From an uncultured Alphaproteobacteria bacterium (GTDB lineage: Bacteria > Pseudomonadota > Alphaproteobacteria > Rhizobiales > Beijerinckiaceae), in the NCBI GenBank assembly GCA_937903315.1, contig CALCZO010000038.1, forward strand, positions 1 through 11,590: a stretch of DNA of 11,590 nucleotides, in the 5' to 3' direction. This document shows positions 7,048 through 11,590 of the stretch, one piece after another. The notes below the pieces were generated by a model. It was given only the letters and a program-made list of their open reading frames with translations, had not been told where the DNA came from and did no database searches. Numbering within the stretch: position 1 is the first letter of the stretch; each line of letters opens with the position of its first letter. Both the position numbers and the translations under genes were made by a program.

Positions 7048-9474
7048 TCAGAAGCGGAGCGGTTCCGCCGCGTTGAGCGCACAGGCGGTGCCCGTCGGCA
7101 CGCCCGCGCCGGCCAGCCGGAGGCGACGTTGACCCGGCGCAAGATGGAAGTCGTTATCCTCCGGCTCGAAGCCGGGCACGGACAGCATGACCGATTGCGC
7201 GGGACGGATTGTCACCAGATCAACAAACGCGCCTGCTTCATCGGTCCCGACCGTCGCCGTCAGCCCCGGATCGTCCATCGCCGCGCCCCGGCCGTGCGGG
7301 AAGTGGAACGCCTCGGCCAGCACTGCGCCGGTCTCCGGATCGTCCAGCCGCGCCACGGAGACGACATGAACCGGGGGTCCGAAGCGATAGGCATGGGTGA
7401 TATCAAAGAACACGCCGAACAGCGCGGCGGAGGTGAGACAGCGGGCAGAACGGGGCGCAAGCGTGATCTCCCGCGCCCCGTCGATCACCGGCGCGCCATC
7501 GGCACCATAGGCCGTCAGCGTCAGGCGCAGGGCGCGCGGCACGGGCGTTTCATTGAGGCAATGGACGGAAAGACCGTCCAGCCCCTCGTCGGTGATCGCC
7601 ACCTGCACCGGGCGGAAGGCCCGTCTGAGCGCGAACCACGCCGGCTTGGGCGCGCCATCCGGGCCAAGGACGCCCCAGCCAAAGCCGGGGGCAACGTCGT
7701 TGAGGGTCCAGACCAGCGCGCCCGCCGTCTCCGACCCGACCCGCCGCCATTCGGCATAGGCCATTTCCATCACCTCGCCGGAGGTGGCGGCGGCAAGGCG
7801 GATGTAGCGGGCAGGATCGTCGCGCTTGAGGCGCTGGGGATCGACGCCGTAGAGCAGCGCGGTGTAATGGTCGCGGACATCCTCGAAATCCCAGTCGGCC
7901 CTGAGATCGCGCACAACCAGCGCTTTCCAGTCCGCCCCTGACGGATCGAGCGCCGGCATCGCATCAGGCATCGGCAGGTTGGCGAAGGCGAGGCACTCGG
8001 CGGCAAAGCGCACCCGCGCGCGGCGGGCATCCTCCAGCGGACGGCGGTAGGCCCCGACGCCGAAATAATGGCTGACCCCTTCACTGACCGCGAACGGCAG
8101 GTCGCCGCCCCACGGCGAGGTTGGCAGGCCGATCACATCGGGACGCCGGGCAGCGAGAAGGGCCGGCAGGGTTTCGGTCAGCATCGGCTGGGACCAGACC
8201 GCCTCAGGCAGGGACAGCATGGCCGGCTGCTGGGCGAGTTCACTGCCGCCGGAGATCACCGCCAGCGATGGGCAGGCCTGCCGTTCGGCGAGAAAATGGT
8301 CGAGTTCGGCAGCCATTGCACCGCCGGCCGAGGAAGGGCCGAAGTCGTAGTCGAAATTGGCGAACATCATATCCTGCCAGACGAGGATGCCGAGTTCGTC
8401 GCAGAGTTCGGTCAGATCAGGCGTTTCCGCCGCCATCAGGCCGGGGATGCGCAGCATGTTCATGCCCGCCGCCCGCGCGCGGTCCAGCAACGGGCGGTAG
8501 GCCTCGCGGCCGCCTGCTAGACGCAGGATGTCCGGGCTGGTCCAGTTGGTACCGCGGCAGAACACCGGCACCCCGTTGACGATCAGCCCGAAGCCCCTGC
8601 CATCCGCGCCGCGGTCGCAGGCAAGTTCGCGAAAGCCGACCGTTCCAAGATCGATCGTGTCTGTCTGCGAGGTGATCTCGACGCGATAGAGGTGCGGCTC
8701 GCCATGAGTATGCGGCCACCAGCGCCGTACGTCCGGCACGGTGAGACGCGCGACGTATCGGTCTCCGCCGATGGCGTCGAGCGGGGCGTCATGGTCGCCG
8801 CAGCGCAGACGGAACGGCCCGGTCAGCCCTTGGATGTCGATGCTGCACTCGACGCGCCCTGTCGTACCATCCAGCCGCGTGGTCAGGTCAAGTCCGGCGA
8901 CGGCAGGGGCCGCTGCATCGACAAGACGGACCGGACGAAACGGACCGACCGGCACGACGGCGGGACACCAGCCAGGCATATGGCCGATCAGGCTCTGCCG
9001 ATGGTGGCGCAGGGCGGGCGTTGCCACCAGATGCGGCCGCCAGCGCTGGCGGCGGATCGGCTGCGCCGGTGCGGACGACAGCGGACGGAACTCAAGACAG
9101 AGCGTTGCTCCCGATTGATTTTCCAACAGAACGTCATGGCGGGTGAAGGCATTGTCGGCATGACCGACCACCACATCGTCCAGCCAGATCGTACACAGCC
9201 CGGCCAGCCCCTCGCAGTGCAGCAGGCGCGGCCCGCCCGGCGGCACGGGGCAGCGGTACCAGAGTGTGATCTCATGCAGGCCGGCGAGCAGGGCTGGATC
9301 GGAGATGCCCGCGTCAGCAAGGGCCTGCGCCGCCGTTCCGGGCACGGTGGCGGGCAGCCAGTCAAGACCGCAGGTTGCCGCCGGCGTGTCGACACCCGGC
9401 TGGCCCATCGCCATCTGCCATGCACGATCGAGCGGTGTGGGCGACAGGCCGGTGAGAGCGTGGATACGGGCCAT
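7048..9474 (-). CDS. Family 2 glycoside hydrolase, beta-mannosidase-like
   Basis: Large retaining glycosidase, 808 residues, no signal peptide, so probably cytoplasmic. The N-terminal galactose-binding-like domain (about 15-190) contains VPGTAAQAL, LWYRCP (71-76) and GWCPAVVPVGPFRPVRL (168-184), the counterpart of the beta-mannosidase 'GWDWGP...GIWRPV' segment. A beta-sandwich spans about 190-285. The TIM barrel (about 290-620) contains LCDELGILVWQDMMFA (357-372), a likely acid/base Glu412 in GGSE, a likely nucleophile Glu493 in RFAAE, and ALVWTLNDVAPGFGW (586-600). The Asn that normally precedes the GH2 acid/base is Ser411. The overall pattern is closest to beta-mannosidases, but the substrate is not certain. 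It starts only 5 bases after the DUF1839 stop, with a weak GAGG before the ATG, so it belongs to the aminoacylation cluster. Confidence 0.85.
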   Translation of the reverse strand: MARIHALTGLSPTPLDRAWQMAMGQPGVDTPAATCGLDWLPATVPGTAAQALADAGISDPALLAGLHEITLWYRCPVPPGGPRLLHCEGLAGLCTIWLDDVVVGHADNAFTRHDVLLENQSGATLCLEFRPLSSAPAQPIRRQRWRPHLVATPALRHHRQSLIGHMPGWCPAVVPVGPFRPVRLVDAAAPAVAGLDLTTRLDGTTGRVECSIDIQGLTGPFRLRCGDHDAPLDAIGGDRYVARLTVPDVRRWWPHTHGEPHLYRVEITSQTDTIDLGTVGFRELACDRGADGRGFGLIVNGVPVFCRGTNWTSPDILRLAGGREAYRPLLDRARAAGMNMLRIPGLMAAETPDLTELCDELGILVWQDMMFANFDYDFGPSSAGGAMAAELDHFLAERQACPSLAVISGGSELAQQPAMLSLPEAVWSQPMLTETLPALLAARRPDVIGLPTSPWGGDLPFAVSEGVSHYFGVGAYRRPLEDARRARVRFAAECLAFANLPMPDAMPALDPSGADWKALVVRDLRADWDFEDVRDHYTALLYGVDPQRLKRDDPARYIRLAAATSGEVMEMAYAEWRRVGSETAGALVWTLNDVAPGFGWGVLGPDGAPKPAWFALRRAFRPVQVAITDEGLDGLSVHCLNETPVPRALRLTLTAYGADGAPVIDGAREITLAPRSARCLTSAALFGVFFDITHAYRFGPPVHVVSVARLDDPETGAVLAEAFHFPHGRGAAMDDPGLTATVGTDEAGAFVDLVTIRPAQSVMLSVPGFEPEDNDFHLAPGQRRLRLAGAGVPTGTACALNAAEPLRF

Positions 9475-9479
9475 CGGCC

Positions 9480-10457
9480 TCAGCCAAGGCCGCGCAGCAG
9501 CTTGGCGCGCAGGCCTGCAAACACCGCCTCATAGGCAGAGATGAGCGGGGTCAACTGGCTTTCCAGACCGGCCAGCCGTGACTTGGCCAGCGCGCGGGCA
9601 AGCTGGAACTGGAATGCCTTGGCGCCAGCGGCAATCGCCCGCGCTGCGTCGATTTCCGATTTGAAATCAATGATCTTCTCGCGTCCCAGCCAGGCAAGAT
9701 GATCGGCAAGAAGCTCGAAATTCGCGCCAAGCTGACGCAGGGTATTGAACGCATAGGGATGGAAAAACGCCGGACCGCGCGCAACCAGCCGCTCGGCATG
9801 AGCGGGAAATGCCGCCTGAAAGGCCGCGACAGGATTGGCTCGGGGGCGATGATTGAGGTGATGCAGCACAAGCGCTGCCGCCTCGTCCGCCAGCGGCCGC
9901 CCCGTGGCCGGCGCGCCGAAGCGGGCGAATTCCGCGTAGGGATACAGCCGGTCGGATTGCGCCCGCTGCATCGGCAACGCGCCGAAAATCCCGTCATAAT
10001 CCTCGCCGGAGAGCGAGAACACCCCGGCATTGTGGACATACCGCATGGTCTTGCGGCCGGCATCAAGGGCCAGAACGGCTACCGTTGTCTTGCCGTGCTC
10101 CTGCCGATAGGTCAGGCCGGCGGTGTCGGGCAGATAGAAGCTGTCCATCTCAACGAGCGGCACGGTTCCGCGCGCCACCTGTTCGGCAACATGGCCCTCG
10201 ACGGTATCGAAGATCGCCAGTTCATGGATCGTGACACCGAACAGGCGCTCGAGATCGGCGGTCGGGAATTTGAAAAAGGTGAACTGGTCGCCCTCGAAAT
10301 CCTGCCGGACGGTGAAGCCGAGCGCGGCAAGGGGATCGTGCCCCCGCTGGGCCAGCAACTCGATCCACAGATCGACGTAGCAGTTGGTTTCCGGCCAATG
10401 CCGGTCGAGCGCATGCAGCGGATGCGGCACATGAGGCGGCAGCGCGTGCCGGGTCAT
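9480..10457 (-). CDS. DUF1839 family protein (possible carrier-protein aminoacyl transferase)
   Basis: A 325-residue protein I recognise as DUF1839, a family without an assigned function as far as I know. Landmarks: WPETNCYVDLW (21-31) with C26, DFEGDQFTFFKFP (53-65), V102-E-M-D-S-F-Y-L-P-D-T112, H121-G-K-T-T followed by a beta-strand and LD (131-132), and Y140-V-H-N143. An N-terminal Cys, then a 'PLVEMDSFYLP' strand, then His and a later Asp/Asn resembles the papain-like BtrH_N fold of butirosin biosynthesis, which transfers an acyl group from a carrier protein. Here C26-H121-N143 could be the triad; this is inference from the layout. The C-terminal half looks helical and contains 'PYAFNTLRQLGANFELLADHL'-type helices. 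The start at 10457 overlaps the ligase stop (ATGA); an in-frame ATG 13 codons upstream lies inside the ligase gene and is rejected. Confidence 0.85.
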   Translation of the reverse strand: MTRHALPPHVPHPLHALDRHWPETNCYVDLWIELLAQRGHDPLAALGFTVRQDFEGDQFTFFKFPTADLERLFGVTIHELAIFDTVEGHVAEQVARGTVPLVEMDSFYLPDTAGLTYRQEHGKTTVAVLALDAGRKTMRYVHNAGVFSLSGEDYDGIFGALPMQRAQSDRLYPYAEFARFGAPATGRPLADEAAALVLHHLNHRPRANPVAAFQAAFPAHAERLVARGPAFFHPYAFNTLRQLGANFELLADHLAWLGREKIIDFKSEIDAARAIAAGAKAFQFQLARALAKSRLAGLESQLTPLISAYEAVFAGLRAKLLRGLG

Positions 10458-11368
10458 GCGGCGCCCCACAACGCCTCGCGCACCGGAGCAGGCCACCCTT
10501 CGATCTCCAGCCCATGATGCCGCAGCATGGCGAGTGCGAGCCGCTCCATGCCGAAGCCGACGCAGGCCGTATGGGCCGTCTCGTCCGTCGCCGTGCGGAT
10601 GTTCCAGAGCGTGCCGAAATGATCCTGATGATAGTTGAAGCTCATGCAGGCCGTTGGCTTTTCGACGCTTTCGACCGGGATCAGCATCTCGAACTTCAGC
10701 GTCTGCTGGCGCTGGTTGTTTTTGAGCATCCGGCCCGCACGGCCAAAGAACGGATCATTGGCAAGATCAACCGCACCTTCCAGCCCGAACACGCCGACCA
10801 TTGCGCCCGCCCGGTCGATCCACATCTGGCGGAAGGCCTGAACCTGATCGGGCGTGCCCATGCGGACGTATTCACGCATGCGGAACATCTGCTGGCGTGT
10901 CGCCTCGCGCGAGGGTTCATGGCGGAAGCAATAGGACAGGATGTCGAACAGCCGGCCATCCGCCGGCAGCGCACCGCGCCGCGCGGCAATCGGATACAGC
11001 GGATAGCAGGCCGCCGGCGTCAGAGCGATCTCGCTCAGCGCCTGATGACGGTCCCAGTCGTCGCCGGTCTCCAACGCGGCGATGATTTCGGCGTGGGCGG
11101 CATCGTCGCCACAGAAACAATGCACCGTCCCGGCGAGATTGGGGAAGTTCTTCATGTAGCCGGTTTTCTCGAACACCGTCCGGCTCATGCCGGGCGGAAA
11201 CCGGACAACCTCTGCGCCATCGGCATCACCGAAGCGCGAGATGACACGGTCGATGCCGTCAACGACCGATTCAAACGCTCCCGAGCGGGCATAGAGCCCC
11301 TCGACGCCCGTTTCCATCAGCATGCCGGCGTCGAACAGGCGATCGAGAAACGAGGTGGCAGCGAGCAT
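10454..11368 (-). CDS. Amino acid:[carrier protein] ligase (SerRS-like, Bradyrhizobium Bll0957 type)
   Basis: Activates a small amino acid (Gly or Ala in characterised relatives) with ATP and transfers it to the phosphopantetheine thiol of a dedicated carrier protein, not to tRNA. At 304 residues it has the class II catalytic core of atypical SerRS but lacks the N-terminal tRNA-binding coiled-coil arm. The three zinc ligands known in the Bradyrhizobium enzyme as Cys131, Glu176 and Cys279 (from memory) appear here as C121, E166 and C269, all shifted by exactly ten. Motif 2 corresponds to CFRHEPS (147-153) running to FRMREYVRMG (162-171), and motif 3 to GFGMERLALAM (271-281). AAAGGA lies 6 bases before the ATG. 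It begins 33 bases after the acyl-CoA dehydrogenase-like gene and its stop overlaps the DUF1839 start. The amino acid used cannot be told from sequence alone. Confidence 0.92.
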   Translation of the reverse strand: MLAATSFLDRLFDAGMLMETGVEGLYARSGAFESVVDGIDRVISRFGDADGAEVVRFPPGMSRTVFEKTGYMKNFPNLAGTVHCFCGDDAAHAEIIAALETGDDWDRHQALSEIALTPAACYPLYPIAARRGALPADGRLFDILSYCFRHEPSREATRQQMFRMREYVRMGTPDQVQAFRQMWIDRAGAMVGVFGLEGAVDLANDPFFGRAGRMLKNNQRQQTLKFEMLIPVESVEKPTACMSFNYHQDHFGTLWNIRTATDETAHTACVGFGMERLALAMLRHHGLEIEGWPAPVREALWGAA

Positions 11369-11401
11369 GGCGTGTCCTTTACGCGGAGCGGCAGCGCGGA
11401 T

Positions 11402-11590
11402 TCAGAGCGCCAGCGGTGTTTCGAGTTTGGCCACCAGCAGCATGTTGCCGAGGTTGGGATAGATGCGGTTGTTCGAGATCATGATCGGCGCCGAATGGGC
11501 GTCGCGCAGGTAACGGCCCAGACTGAACGGCGTATCGGTGCGATAGCCGGCGATGCCGCAGATCAGCATGGCGCGGTTGACGATATCGAC
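11402..11590 (-). CDS. Acyl-CoA dehydrogenase-like flavoprotein, C-terminal end (partial)
   Basis: The last 62 codons of a gene entering from the right edge. The stretch has the look of the C-terminal helical domain of acyl-CoA dehydrogenases: a helix with 'ICGIAGY', then SLGRYLRDAHSAPIMISNNR, then a final helix 'NLGNMLLVAKL'. In this superfamily the last helices carry the 'GxGY' region, arginine contacts to FAD, and the 'RDxxxxxI' segment. Proteins of this kind accompany amino acid:carrier-protein ligase genes, where they could oxidise a carrier-bound aminoacyl or acyl group. Only the C-terminus is seen, so the catalytic base and substrate site cannot be checked. The stop lies 33 bases before the ligase start. 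Confidence 0.7.
   Translation of the reverse strand, partial: VDIVNRAMLICGIAGYRTDTPFSLGRYLRDAHSAPIMISNNRIYPNLGNMLLVAKLETPLAL

Noticed and set aside
6112..7941. Long open frame on the plus strand (about 609 codons) opposite anmK and the glycoside hydrolase
   Set aside because: Its composition is low-complexity Arg/His/Gly/Gln and it has no motif, no convincing ribosome binding site and no operon partner. It mirrors the codon bias of the minus-strand genes.
10458..10496. Upstream ATG for the DUF1839 gene
   Set aside because: It would lie inside the ligase gene and add 13 residues without family similarity. The ATGA overlap at 10454-10457 matches the other junctions.
10454..11368. A second seryl-tRNA synthetase or a truncated one
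   Set aside because: The tRNA-binding arm is missing cleanly while the catalytic core and all three zinc ligands are intact, and the neighbours fit the carrier-protein ligase family and not a broken synthetase.

Overview
This is a GC-rich window (roughly two-thirds G+C by eye) in which every gene I can support lies on the minus strand, so transcription runs from base 11590 towards base 1. Codon style, protein sequences and gene content suggest an alphaproteobacterium, most likely of the Hyphomicrobiales (Rhizobiales). Amino acid:carrier-protein ligases of the kind seen here are best known from Bradyrhizobium and Agrobacterium. I cannot name the genus. All eleven visible stop codons are TGA, and most gene junctions overlap or are separated by only a few bases. 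I see no tRNA, rRNA, CRISPR array, insertion sequence or integration site.

Right part (about 7050-11590): a carrier-protein aminoacylation cluster. In transcription order it holds the C-terminal end of an acyl-CoA dehydrogenase-like protein, an amino acid:[carrier protein] ligase (a SerRS-like class II synthetase core without a tRNA-binding arm), a DUF1839 protein, and a family 2 glycoside hydrolase resembling beta-mannosidase. The ligase should charge a small amino acid onto the phosphopantetheine arm of a small carrier protein. That carrier is not in the window and is expected just beyond base 11590. The DUF1839 protein has a Cys/His layout that reminds me of the BtrH-type acyltransferases that unload carrier proteins. 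This suggests an activation-loading-transfer pathway whose product is unknown. This is the least described part of the window.

Middle (about 5905-7050): anmK, a peptidoglycan-recycling kinase, 48 bases after the glycoside hydrolase. It may be the last gene of the right-hand unit.

Left part (1-5809): a nucleoside uptake and salvage operon. It holds a periplasmic BMP/PnrA-type nucleoside-binding protein, an RNase Z-like metallo-beta-lactamase-fold hydrolase, a two-domain ABC ATPase, two BMP-type permeases, cytidine deaminase, and the first 12 codons of another gene, perhaps thymidine phosphorylase. The binding protein has its own strong ribosome binding site after a 95-base gap that could hold a promoter. 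It is followed by a perfect 24-base palindrome directly in front of the hydrolase's ribosome binding site. From the hydrolase onward each stop codon overlaps the next start, so the transporter and the salvage enzymes are translationally coupled: nucleosides are imported, cytidine and deoxycytidine are deaminated, and the products pass to later catabolic or salvage steps.
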